From positions 326,195 through 390,194 of the forward strand of contig NZ_LQMT02000005.1 of the NCBI RefSeq assembly GCF_001620365.2: DNA of 64,000 nt, given 5' to 3'. The notes beneath the pieces were generated by a model that did no database searches, was not told the DNA's origin, and was given only the letters and a program-made list of their open reading frames with translations. This DNA comes from Amycolatopsis keratiniphila subsp. keratiniphila. GTDB taxonomy: Bacteria; Actinomycetota; Actinomycetes; Mycobacteriales; Pseudonocardiaceae. Below, piece by piece: positions 33,953 to 42,368 of this stretch; the stretch's first letter is position 1, and every line of letters begins with the position of its first letter. Position numbers and translations under genes: made by a program.

Positions 33953-35139
33953 GAGGACTCTTTCAGTGAATGGTCGGTGACCGCCGTGGCCAGCGCGGTC
34001 ACCGCCGTCTCGATGTCACCGGGTGTGCTCCAGCGGCCGAGGGACAGCCGCAGCGCCGCGAGTGCCCGCACAGGCTCGATCCCCATCGCGCTCAGCACAG
34101 GAGAAGGCGAGTGGATACCGCTGTGACAGGCGGATCCTGTGGAGGCGGCGAGGGCGGGCGCCGCGGCGAGGATCTCGTGCCCGGCGGCGCCGTCGACGCT
34201 GACGTTGAGCGTGTTCGGCAGACGGCCGCTGGCCGGGCCGTTGAGGTGGATCCGGCCGGGCAACGCGTCAGCGAGACGGCGGTGCAACTCGTCCCGCAGA
34301 GCGGCGATCCGGTCCGGCACCTTGTTCGCGAGATCATCGGCGGCCAGTTCGGCGGCGGCTCCGAGCGCGACCGCGAGGGCGACGTTCTCGGTGCCCGCCC
34401 GCAGCCCTCGTTCCTGTCCACCGCCGTAGACCACGGGCTCCAGCCGGACACCCTCGCGGACGAAGAGTGCGCCGATGCCCTTGGGCGCATACATCTTGTG
34501 GCCCACCACGGTGAACAGGTCCACACCCAGCTCGCCGACGTCGAGCGGGATCTTGCCGATCGCCTGCGCGGCATCGCAATGAAAGAGGGCCCCGCCCCGC
34601 CGGGCCAGGGCAGCCAGTTCACGGATCGGCTGCAGGGCACCGGTTTCGTTGTTCGCGGCCATCACCGAGACGAGCGTGGTCTCCTCGGTCATGGCGGCCG
34701 CGAGCCCCGCCGGGTCGACCCGGCCGTCCGTGTCGACCGGCAGCCGTGTGATCCGGGCTCCGTGCAGGCGTTCGAGCGCGTCGCAGGTCTGGAGGGTCGC
34801 GGGATGCTCGGTGACCTGGGTGATGACATGAGGATGTGGGCGACCGGAGGCCAGGACGGCACCGCGGACCGCAAGCAGGTTCGCTTCCGAACCGGACGCG
34901 GTGAACACGATCTCCCCAGCGCCCGCGCCGATCAGGCTCGCGACCTGCCTGCGCGCTTGTTCCAACGCCGCTTTCGGAGTGCCGGCGAAAGCATGCCCGC
35001 TCGACGGATTGCCGAAATACTCGGTGAGATACGGCAGCATCCGCTCGGCCACGCGTGGATCGACCGGGGTGGTGGCGTTGTAGTCGAGGTAGACAGGGCG
35101 GTCGTCCAGCCCGGGATGCGGCGGGAGTGGACCGGTCAC
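33949..35139 (-). CDS. Cysteine desulfurase (class V aminotransferase, NifS/IscS-like)
   Basis: A 396-residue PLP enzyme that takes sulfur from cysteine as a persulfide. YLDYNATTPVDPRV at the start, the PLP lysine in VVGHKMYAPKGIG and the persulfide Cys in STGSACHSG are intact. The GTG at 35139 overlaps the stop of the ArsR-rhodanese gene by 4 bp; the upstream extension is not conserved. Being coupled to a rhodanese-containing regulator suggests sulfur transfer between the two. Confidence 0.9.
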   Translation of the reverse strand: MTGPLPPHPGLDDRPVYLDYNATTPVDPRVAERMLPYLTEYFGNPSSGHAFAGTPKAALEQARRQVASLIGAGAGEIVFTASGSEANLLAVRGAVLASGRPHPHVITQVTEHPATLQTCDALERLHGARITRLPVDTDGRVDPAGLAAAMTEETTLVSVMAANNETGALQPIRELAALARRGGALFHCDAAQAIGKIPLDVGELGVDLFTVVGHKMYAPKGIGALFVREGVRLEPVVYGGGQERGLRAGTENVALAVALGAAAELAADDLANKVPDRIAALRDELHRRLADALPGRIHLNGPASGRLPNTLNVSVDGAAGHEILAAAPALAASTGSACHSGIHSPSPVLSAMGIEPVRALAALRLSLGRWSTPGDIETAVTALATAVTDHSLKESS

Positions 35140-35810
35140 GTGGCCGCTCCCGCGTCGACCGGGAGGTCCGCCAGGCGCCACTCCAGCATGCCGTCGTGGA
35201 GCCGGATCGCCCGGCGGCCACGGTCGTTGAGCAGGCGTACAGCGTCGTAGGCGAGGGCGCAGTATTCCCCGCGGCAGTACACGACGATCTCCGTCTCCTC
35301 CGGAAGTTCCCCGATGCGATCGGTGAGCTCGTCGACCGGGATGGAGATGGCGCCGGGAATATGACCGGCCAGATACTCCGCGGCCGGCCGCACATCGAGC
35401 ACCACCACGTCACCGGCCGCGGCCCGCTCGACCAGCTGCTCACGGCTCATGTCGCCGCCCTCGTCCTTCCCGAGATAGGCATCCCGGGCCGGTGCGACGG
35501 CGACCTGGTGCGCCTCGGCGACCTTGCGTAGCAGCACGAACAGGCGGGCGACGTCTTCACCCGCCAAGCGGTAGTAGATCCGCACGCCATCCCGGCGGGT
35601 CGCGACGAACCCGGCCCGTTTGAGCGTCTGCAGGTGAGCCGACGCCGTAGTCAGGTTCAGCGCCGCCGCCTTCGCCAATGCCTCCACGGTGCGCTCGCCT
35701 TGAGACAAGAGATCGAGCAACTCCAACCGTTTCCCGCTGGCCAGAGCCTTCCCGCTGGCCGCGAAGGCGTCGTAGAGACCTGCCTTCGAGTCCGCCTTGA
35801 TGTTGCCCAC
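35136..35810 (-). CDS. ArsR family regulator fused to a rhodanese domain
   Basis: A 224-residue two-domain protein. Residues about 10-95 form an ArsR winged helix (SGKRLELLDLLSQGERTVEA, TTASAHLQTLKRAGFV) and about 125-220 a rhodanese (VVLDVRPAAEYLAGHIPGAI; active-site loop YCRGEYCALA). The loop Cys can carry a persulfide. GTG 35810 with GGAGG 7 nt upstream is the preferred start, not the ATG farther up. A perfect palindrome sits right before it, so it probably autoregulates the operon in response to sulfane sulfur, a metalloid or an electrophile. Confidence 0.9.
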   Translation of the reverse strand: MGNIKADSKAGLYDAFAASGKALASGKRLELLDLLSQGERTVEALAKAAALNLTTASAHLQTLKRAGFVATRRDGVRIYYRLAGEDVARLFVLLRKVAEAHQVAVAPARDAYLGKDEGGDMSREQLVERAAAGDVVVLDVRPAAEYLAGHIPGAISIPVDELTDRIGELPEETEIVVYCRGEYCALAYDAVRLLNDRGRRAIRLHDGMLEWRLADLPVDAGAAT

Positions 35811-35824
35811 TGCGCATCCTCCAA

Positions 35825-35838
35825 TAATCCATGGATTA
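35825..35838. promoter_or_regulatory. Perfect 14-bp palindrome before the ArsR-rhodanese gene (operator)
   Basis: TAATCCATGGATTA is its own reverse complement and lies 15-28 bp upstream of the GTG start, overlapping the expected core promoter. Such symmetrical AT-rich sites are typical of ArsR-family dimers. Confidence 0.7.
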
Positions 35839-35870
35839 CTGTACATGAAGGTCTTGAAGTTGATCCGATC

Positions 35871-36146
35871 GTGTTCTCGATCGGCAGCGGCCTGCTCAAC
35901 ATGTCGATCAGCACCACCGTCACCTCCGGCGTCGACACGGCGGACGCCGGGGCCGCTTCGGGACTGATGAACACCACCAAGCAGGTCGGCGGGACGCTCG
36001 GCCTGGCCGTTTCGGTCACGGTCGCGGGCGGCCACGCCGCCACCCTCGAAGCGCTTTCTGTCGCCTACAACCGCGCGTTCGCGGTGATCGCGGCACTTAT
36101 GGTGGTCGTGGCCGCATTCGCATGCACGCTGCCATCGCGGCGAGAC
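35871..36146 (+). pseudogene. C-terminal remnant of a DHA2-family MFS exporter
   Basis: About 92 codons align with the end of the DHA2 exporter at 12973: IGSGLLNMSISTTVTSGV, then AGAASGLMNTTKQVGGTLG, closing with CTLPSRRD. No start or upstream helices exist; the frame merges into antisense ArsR sequence. It is a truncated gene, probably cut by insertion or deletion at the border of the mobile region. Confidence 0.75.
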
Positions 36147-36374
36147 GGCGTTATCCGATGGCCAACCGGCTGTGGTGGAGGCGGTAGAGCTGTTATCGAA
36201 AGGCCGCACTCCTGGGAGGTGTTGGCGAAGAGTTCCTGGAGTTCGTCCTTAAGCGCCTGCGCGATCGCGCTGCGGATATCACAACACGATCTGTCTTGGT
36301 CGCGCTTCGATCACGGGTGCCGCTCAAGGGAAACTATTGGCGACACTTCTCGATGGAACTACGAGGAGGTGTCC
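36147..36374. other. Short spacer before the DUF3644 gene, possibly degraded coding sequence
   Basis: Both strands show protein-like stretches without starts (minus strand: AIAQALKDELQELFANTS), suggesting a broken gene, but no family is recognised. It also holds the ribosome site GAGGAGG (36363-36369) of the next gene. Confidence 0.3.
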
Positions 36375-37448
36375 ATGGCGCCGAGGCCGCGGTGGTGGCA
36401 TACGTTGATGGAGGCTCGTCGTCAGGCATGTGTCGCCATCGATTTCTACAACCGGTCTGGAGACAAGCGCAGCTATCTCGACTTCGTCGTCCACATGCAT
36501 CTCGCCTGGCAGAACCTGTTGCACGCCGACTTCTCGCGCCGAGGAGTCAACATCTACTACCGTGACGCTCGTGGCCGCTACGTCAAGGGCAAGGACGGCC
36601 AGCGGCGTTCATGGGAGCTTCAGCATTGCTTAAAGGAAGAGTTCGGCGACAGCGATCCTGTACGTGCGAACGTCGAGTTCTTCATAGGTTTGCGGAACAA
36701 GATCGAGCACAGGTTCGAGGCTGCGTTGCTGGTCGCCACAGCCGCTCACGTGCACGCTTTAGTGATTAACTTCGACGCTGAACTGGTTGGCCGGTTCGGT
36801 CACGAACACAGTCTCGCCGATGAGTTGCGCTTCCCGGTTTTCGTGCAGTCGTTCACCCCAGCCGGCATGGCGGAGCAGCGGAAGCTGCGACGTGGAATCT
36901 CGGCTGCTGCCAGAACGTACATCACGAACTTCGAGGGAGCACTCGATCAGTCGGTGCGGGACGACGAGCGCTTCGTCTACCGGATCCAGCTGTCGCCGAT
37001 GAAAGGATCGACATCCGAGGCCGATCTAGCTGTGACGTTCGTACGCGAAGAGGAACTGACCGAGGCAGACCTGGTGCGGATCCGAGGGGAGGCGAAGACT
37101 GGAACGGTGGTGATCGCGGAGAAGCTGAGGGACGTCGCACTGATGGACGAATTGCTTCCGGCGCAGGCGACGCTAGCCATCGCGGCGCAGTTGCCATTTA
37201 AGTTCAACCAGAGCCACTTCACCACGCTGCGTAAGCAACATGGTGTCAGGCCCGAGAACGGTGAACCGCCTGAGAAGACCGAACGCAAGTACTGCATCTA
37301 CAGCGCTCCGCACCGAAACTACTTGTACACGCCGGCTTATATCAGGAAATGCGTGTCGGAGCTGGATACGCCGGAGAAGTTCCGATCAGTTTTCGGCAAG
37401 GACCCGGACCCACGCGAAGACGACACGTCGGCATCCGGGCTGTCGTGA
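36375..37448 (+). CDS. DUF3644 domain protein with HEPN-like RNKIEH motif
   Basis: A 357-residue soluble protein. The first half resembles DUF3644 (WHTLMEARRQACVAIDFYN, then FIGLRNKIEHRFEA). The Rx4H pattern RNKIEH, within a predicted helical bundle, matches the catalytic motif of HEPN ribonucleases, common in toxins and phage defence. The C-terminal half ends with a predicted HTH-like region (LRKQHGVRP to CIYSAPHRNYLYT). ATG 36375 follows GAGGAGG. TTA codons and lower GC suggest transfer. Function not proven. Confidence 0.75.
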   Translation: MAPRPRWWHTLMEARRQACVAIDFYNRSGDKRSYLDFVVHMHLAWQNLLHADFSRRGVNIYYRDARGRYVKGKDGQRRSWELQHCLKEEFGDSDPVRANVEFFIGLRNKIEHRFEAALLVATAAHVHALVINFDAELVGRFGHEHSLADELRFPVFVQSFTPAGMAEQRKLRRGISAAARTYITNFEGALDQSVRDDERFVYRIQLSPMKGSTSEADLAVTFVREEELTEADLVRIRGEAKTGTVVIAEKLRDVALMDELLPAQATLAIAAQLPFKFNQSHFTTLRKQHGVRPENGEPPEKTERKYCIYSAPHRNYLYTPAYIRKCVSELDTPEKFRSVFGKDPDPREDDTSASGLS

Positions 37449-37667
37449 ACGTGGTATGACGATAGGCGACGACTTCGGTGTTTAAGGAGTGGAGCGTTGG
37501 GGATCCGCCGTCTCCGATTGAGATCCATTGCTGACGTAGAGCCCGGCACGACGTGATACAGCCTGACACCTGGTTCGGCTGCGATGTCCGCGTTGATCTG
37601 CACGGATGGTCGAAATTCGACACTTCGCGTCACTGTTTGACACAGTGACGGAGGGGACTTTTAATCC

Positions 37668-38408
37668 TTAGGTCGGGTAGGAGTTACCGGTCGGAGAAGG
37701 CTTCATGTCAGATGGGTGGCTTCGTGCCGTGCAGGCTCCACTCTTGCCGCCTGAAGCCAGCGAGTGGTCTGTGCCTTCCACTCTCCATTTCCGGAGGATG
37801 CGGCGGCCGTAGTTGTGGGTTCCGGCTACGCGATCGAGGTCGGCGCCGGACGGTGTTCGTCCACGTTGCTGTTCGGATATGTAGTAGTTCCACATGCGCT
37901 GTTCAGCGTTCAGTTCAGGTGCGGAAGTAGGTGTGGGTGAAGCCTCGGCAACGTGGGTTGTGAGCGGGGGAGCGGCCTTCTGTTCGAGTGAGGCGTTGGT
38001 GGACGGCTCGGACGTGTTGGTGCGGTGGCGTTTGAGGGCGCGGTTTAGGAGTTCGACGGCCAGCAGCAGGGCAAGTGGTGGGCAAGCGGCGACGGCGATG
38101 CCGAAGGCGCTCGTCACGGGTGCCGAAGCGATGTTCGCGCAGAGCGACAGGGAGATGCCGAATAGGAAAGCGGACCAGGCTTGCCACCGGCTGGAGTTGT
38201 CGCGGCTCGGCTTCCAGAGTTCGACGGTTGCAGTGGTGAGGAGGCCATCGACGATGAGAGGCCAGATGGAGGCGGTCGTCGTGTCGGCGCCGAAACGGAC
38301 GGCGAACTGGCGGCCGTGGACGTACGAAGCGTAGGTCGCGCCGAGGGCAACCAGGGCCGTACAGCCGCATTGAATCCAGAGGGCGAGGTCTTGGCGGACA
38401 CTGTTCAT
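37668..38408 (-). CDS. DUF2637 membrane protein of an integrative element
   Basis: A 246-residue protein with about four membrane segments in the first 130 residues (ALVALGATYASYVHGRQFAV, IWPLIVDGLLTTATVELW, ACPPLALLLAVELLN) matching DUF2637, found almost only on actinomycete plasmids, integrative elements and phages. The C-terminal tail is soluble and has a possible HTH (DRVAGTHNYGRRILRKWRVEG). It supports a mobile-element origin for this stretch. Confidence 0.8.
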   Translation of the reverse strand: MNSVRQDLALWIQCGCTALVALGATYASYVHGRQFAVRFGADTTTASIWPLIVDGLLTTATVELWKPSRDNSSRWQAWSAFLFGISLSLCANIASAPVTSAFGIAVAACPPLALLLAVELLNRALKRHRTNTSEPSTNASLEQKAAPPLTTHVAEASPTPTSAPELNAEQRMWNYYISEQQRGRTPSGADLDRVAGTHNYGRRILRKWRVEGTDHSLASGGKSGACTARSHPSDMKPSPTGNSYPT

Positions 38409-39297
38409 GACGCGGCTCGACCACGGTCTCGGCGGAGGCGGTTGATCCTCAGTGTGGCGGAAAGCCGCAGCTCAGAAGGCTGGGAGGACGCGTGGTTGTT
38501 GTCCGTACCGCGTCCTCGATACGAACCCACGCTGCGAGAGATTTCGGATCAGCGAGCAGGAGCGCGGTAAGGCGACTGCAGGTCTAGGCGGAGCTAGTGG
38601 CGGCTTTCGGGTGGCGAGAAATCGTCGTCTGACTCGCAGCCGCACTTCGCTCTTCCTTGTCCGGATGCTTGCCTGAGCCTGGGGCAAGGTGACTTTCACT
38701 CGATCGGGTTGCGTACAGTCAAACTGGCTCGCACGCGCATCGAGTGGCTTCCGCAGGAGGTTCTTCTGGTGGGAAGCGTTGCTGGTTGTGACTGCGACCA
38801 AGTACGTGGACAGGTCTCCCGTTGGTGGCAGCCGGGCGAGACAAGGTCGCGATCGGTCTCGTCGACGGGATGGTCGCTCTGAGCTGATGTGCGGCCGCCG
38901 GGTGAATGCATTGGTGGAGCTGGGTGTCCTTCGGAGGCGTTTCCCGCGATGCTCTGCGAAAAGGTGGCAGTCTCGTCATCGTTCACGCAAGTCTCGTTCG
39001 GGCTCAGTCCGCGTGATGTTGCGACGTTCTGCTTGATTCGGCTCCATTGAGAGGCCTTATGGCCCCAAGTTTCCTGGAGGAGTTCTCGGTTCGCCTGAAT
39101 GAATTGCCGGAGTCTGCGCGTGTTTCTCGCTGCCTCTTTGGTGAATCAGGACCCTCTTGTGCATTGTTCTGCTCATCGAGGTGCATGTCTGCGGAGACAT
39201 GTCATTCTGGCGAGACTCGATGCGAGACCTCTCGAGACCTGCTCCACGGCAGGTCTCACTGTTGCATCGAGCGCCGGGCCATGGTCTCGGAGGGGCG
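38409..39297. other. 890-bp stretch without a recognised gene in the element
   Basis: Several short frames on both strands lack ribosome sites, family signatures or sensible composition. In comparable integrative elements this place often holds replication, excisionase or regulatory genes, so this may be decayed sequence. No clear att site, hairpin array or RNA gene was seen. Confidence 0.4.
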
Positions 39298-39540
39298 ATG
39301 GGGCAAGGTCGCGACAATGAACCGGCGACACCGCTTCCTGAGGTAGGGCGGCCGGATTGGTGCTATGATCAGCCAGGTCGACGTGGTAACGCCCGCAGAT
39401 TTTCCGGCCACGTCGAGTGGGCTCATGGCTTCGAAGCCGAGCAGATTCGAATACGATTGGCGTCGGCCGTAACCGATCTCTTGAGGTGGGCCCGCGAAAA
39501 CGTATCTAGCGAATCCGAAGAGGACCATGAGAACCCATGA
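39298..39540 (+). CDS. Small hypothetical protein coupled to the serine recombinase
   Basis: An 80-residue protein with a helical, charged C-terminus (AEQIRIRLASAVTDLLRWAR). ATG 39298 follows GGAGG; the TGA overlaps the recombinase ATG (ATGA), so it is translated just before it. I do not recognise a family. Small coupled proteins upstream of actinomycete recombinases could be recombination directionality or control factors, but this is inference. Confidence 0.6.
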   Translation: MGQGRDNEPATPLPEVGRPDWCYDQPGRRGNARRFSGHVEWAHGFEAEQIRIRLASAVTDLLRWARENVSSESEEDHENP

Positions 39541-41603
39541 TCTCGCCTGACGAGTTGACTGTCGCCAATCTTGGCCTGGAACTGCCGGGCCGAGAGGCGC
39601 AGATCCCGGTGTCCGGTCCGTCGGGACTGTCGGACTACGCGGTGTCCCCGCTCGGCATGCCGACTGCCCTCTTGCGCGATGAAGTCCGTGTGGCGTTCTT
39701 GGCGAGGACATCTACGGAGGACCAGCAGGATCCCCGACAGTCCATCGTGCGGCAGCTCGGCAACTCGAAGGCCGCCATCCCTGAGTCCTGGGTGATCGTC
39801 GCCCACTTCTACGACGTCGAGTCTGGACGTATGGATCTCGCGGCCCGAGGCAAGGGCGAGAATTACGACAGGTTCGACATCCCGATCGCGCGCGACGGTG
39901 GCATCGCCGATCTGCTGGCCGAGTCGGCTGATCCGAAGCGCAGGTTCGATGTGGTGATCTGCGAGAACATCGCGCGGGTCGCTCGTCGGGCCTTTGAGGG
40001 GTTGTCGGTCGAGCGTGAGCTTGAGCGGAACGATGTGCCGCTGTTCGCTTCGAACGAGCCCATCACGGTGTCCGGGAGTCGTGCGCAGCGGATTCTGCAA
40101 CGCCGGATCAATCAGTCCGTGGCCGAGTACGAGGTCCTGAACACGCTCGAACAATCTTGGGGCGGTCTGTGCACCCATGTTCGAGAAGGCTGGAACATCG
40201 GTAAGCCGAGTCATGGCTACAAGGCGAAGGTCTTCAAACACCCGAATCCGGTCAAGGCGGCCAAGGGCTACACGAAGACACGGCTCGAGCCCGATGGTTT
40301 GCGCGGCGAGACGGTCACGCAGATGGCGCTGTGGCGGTATTACGAAGGAGTCGGCTGTGACACGATCGCGGACCGGCTCAACGAGGATCTCGTCAAGTAT
40401 CCGCCTCCCGTACCTCCTGGAGGGCGGCGGGCTCGCGGAGCGTGGAGCCGCTCCAGCGTCTACGGCATACTGCGGAACCCCAAGTACACGGGCTACCAGG
40501 TCTTCAACCGGCGAGCGACCCGATCCCGCCGAGGGAAGGTCAACGACCCCATCAAGTGGGTTTGGTCGCCGGCTCCCGCACACGAGCCGCTGATTCCGAA
40601 GTGGATGTACGACGCGATCAGCGCCGGTTGGAAGGGGAAGCAGGGTTCTCGCGATGCGGAGATCCCGAATACGAACCCAGCTGTCAAGAAGACCTACCGG
40701 TTCCGCGGGCACCTGTTCCACTCCTGTGGGCGGCGGATGGTCGGTGAGTCACGTCATGGACGGCCGTACTATCTCTGCAGGCCCAGCAACAACAACCGCG
40801 GCCGTTCTGATCGGTTCATCGAGCACGAAAAGGCCCTCTACCTGCGTGAGGACGCCTTGCTCGAGGCCGTCGCGAAATTCTTCGCCGAGCGAGTCTTCGG
40901 ACCGGACCGAAGGTCGATCCTGGAGGCAGACCTGGCCGGTACCGACGATCGTGCGGAATCCGAGCGGGACTCCGGACGTCAGCGGGCCTTGCGAAGGCTC
41001 GCCGAGATCGCCAAACAGCAGGCGTCGATCCTCAAACAGGCACAGCAGGGGGATCCGGATGACCCGTTCACGATGGCTTTACGAGGCAGTTACAACGAAC
41101 TGGCCGCCGAGGAGAAGCGCCTCCGAGTGAAGATCGCGGAACTGGATGAAACGGATGAGGCGGATAAAGGGCGGCGCGTCACCAGTGATGAGCTGTCCTT
41201 GATCGACGCGCTGCCTCACCTGGCGATGCATCTGGCCGCGGCGCCGGAGCGATACCTGAAGGCGCTCTTCGAGGCCGTCCAGCTCGCGATCGTGATCCAC
41301 GACGACGGCGAACATGCGACAATGACGATCAAGCTCCCAGCAGACCAGCTGCCCGAGATCGCTCAGGCGGCGGAGAGGATCACCGAGCCCATGAATCCCC
41401 AAGAAGTCCCAGCCCAGCGGGCGGGATCTGCTCGTGGGGTAGTTGTTGGTGCCCCCGGTGAGATTCGAACTCACACTGGACGGGTTTTGAATCCGTTGCC
41501 TCTGCCAGTTGGGCTACGGGGGCGGTGCCCGGTGAACTTTACGGGATCACGGGAGTGCTCCTTCCGCCGGGCCCGGGAGTGTGACGACCGTCTGACGTGG
41601 TGA
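39537..41603 (+). CDS. Large serine recombinase (site-specific integrase)
   Basis: A 688-residue serine integrase. The resolvase-type catalytic domain has the nucleophile Ser in VAFLARTSTEDQQDPRQS; it is followed by a recombinase domain (YYEGVGCDTIADRLNEDL, GILRNPKYTGYQVFNRR), a zinc-ribbon-like segment (SCGRRMVGES to YLCRP) and a coiled coil (about 480-545). The frame runs on through the antisense of a tRNA gene (GAPGEIRTHTGRVLNPLPL), so the last ~55 residues come from the attachment-site region. Ordinary protein probably ended near residue 630 before integration. Confidence 0.88.
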   Translation: MISPDELTVANLGLELPGREAQIPVSGPSGLSDYAVSPLGMPTALLRDEVRVAFLARTSTEDQQDPRQSIVRQLGNSKAAIPESWVIVAHFYDVESGRMDLAARGKGENYDRFDIPIARDGGIADLLAESADPKRRFDVVICENIARVARRAFEGLSVERELERNDVPLFASNEPITVSGSRAQRILQRRINQSVAEYEVLNTLEQSWGGLCTHVREGWNIGKPSHGYKAKVFKHPNPVKAAKGYTKTRLEPDGLRGETVTQMALWRYYEGVGCDTIADRLNEDLVKYPPPVPPGGRRARGAWSRSSVYGILRNPKYTGYQVFNRRATRSRRGKVNDPIKWVWSPAPAHEPLIPKWMYDAISAGWKGKQGSRDAEIPNTNPAVKKTYRFRGHLFHSCGRRMVGESRHGRPYYLCRPSNNNRGRSDRFIEHEKALYLREDALLEAVAKFFAERVFGPDRRSILEADLAGTDDRAESERDSGRQRALRRLAEIAKQQASILKQAQQGDPDDPFTMALRGSYNELAAEEKRLRVKIAELDETDEADKGRRVTSDELSLIDALPHLAMHLAAAPERYLKALFEAVQLAIVIHDDGEHATMTIKLPADQLPEIAQAAERITEPMNPQEVPAQRAGSARGVVVGAPGEIRTHTGRVLNPLPLPVGLRGRCPVNFTGSRECSFRRARECDDRLTW
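41447..41523 (-). tRNA. tRNA gene, anticodon CAA (Leu by code)
   Basis: Read on the minus strand: acceptor GCCCCCG pairs with CGGGGGC, D-arm with AACTGGCAGA loop, anticodon loop TTCAAAA, T-arm GTGAG / TTCGAAT / CTCAC, discriminator A and an encoded CCA. Anticodon CAA reads Leu UUG. The variable loop is only 5 nt (CCAGT), unlike normal tRNA-Leu, and the anticodon stem has an A-C mismatch at its loop end. The recombinase frame crosses its 3' end, which fits integration at the tRNA 3' end. Confidence 0.8.
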
Positions 41604-41696
41604 ACGCCATCTAGCCGTCTGGATCGTTCCCGGTAGGCTTCAGGTTCGCGGACGGACCGCGAGCCGAACTGCCCGACGACCTTCAGGAGGACCCCG

Positions 41697-42308
41697 GTGA
41701 CCGAGCAGGCTGCCGAGGCCAATGGTGCCGTCGCCGCACCCCAGCGGCGGGTGCTCGTGGCCGAAGACGAGGCCCTCATCCGTCTGGACCTCGTCGAGAT
41801 GCTCCGCGAAGAGGGCTACGAGGTGGTCGGTGAGGCCGGGGACGGCGAGCAGGCCATCAACCTGGCCACCGAGTTGAAGCCCGACCTGGTGATCCTCGAC
41901 GTCAAGATGCCGAAGCTCGATGGTATCGAGGCCGCTTCCAAGATCACCGGCGACCGGATCGCGCCGGTCGTCATCCTGACCGCGTTCAGCCAGCGCGACC
42001 TCGTCGAGCGGGCCAGGGACGCGGGCACGATGGCGTATCTGGTCAAGCCGTTCGCCAAACGCGACCTGGTGCCCGCCATCGAGCTGGCCGTGAGCCGGTT
42101 CGCCGAGCTGCAGGCGCTGGAATCCGAGGTCGCGGGCCTGACGGACCGGCTCGAGACGCGCAAGGTCATCGACCGTGCCAAGGGGCTGTTGATGAGCCGC
42201 CAGGGGCTCACCGAGCCGGACGCGTTCCGGTGGATACAGCGCACCGCGATGGACCGCCGGACGACGATGAAGGCGGTCGCCGAGGCCGTCGTCGAGAGCA
42301 TCGGCTGA
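41697..42308 (+). CDS. pdtaR: ANTAR-domain response regulator PdtaR
   Basis: A 203-residue regulator: receiver domain (about 18-130) with phosphoacceptor Asp in LVILDVKMPKLDG and the Lys in YLVKPFAK, then an RNA-binding ANTAR domain (DRAKGLLMSRQGLTEPDAF). In mycobacteria PdtaR is phosphorylated by PdtaS and acts by antitermination or RNA binding. GTG 41697 follows CAGGAGG at 6 nt. It marks the return to core chromosome right of the element. Confidence 0.93.
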   Translation: MTEQAAEANGAVAAPQRRVLVAEDEALIRLDLVEMLREEGYEVVGEAGDGEQAINLATELKPDLVILDVKMPKLDGIEAASKITGDRIAPVVILTAFSQRDLVERARDAGTMAYLVKPFAKRDLVPAIELAVSRFAELQALESEVAGLTDRLETRKVIDRAKGLLMSRQGLTEPDAFRWIQRTAMDRRTTMKAVAEAVVESIG

Positions 42309-42368
42309 CGAAGCCCGCGAGAGAACGCCGGCGACTACCCTGCACGGATAACCGGACGAGGGGGGCGC

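Noticed and set aside
36147..36374. Transposase-like peptide on the minus strand
   Set aside because: Helical stretch AIAQALKDELQELFA is suggestive but has no start, no catalytic motif and no terminal repeats.
38409..39297. Several open frames of 60-115 codons on both strands in the mobile region
   Set aside because: No ribosome sites, no family patterns, biased Arg/Ser composition and mutual overlap; treated as non-coding or decayed sequence.
41451..41603. C-terminal 50 residues of the recombinase as a functional domain
   Set aside because: The sequence is antisense of a tRNA and the spacer after it; a tail of this kind is a by-product of integration.
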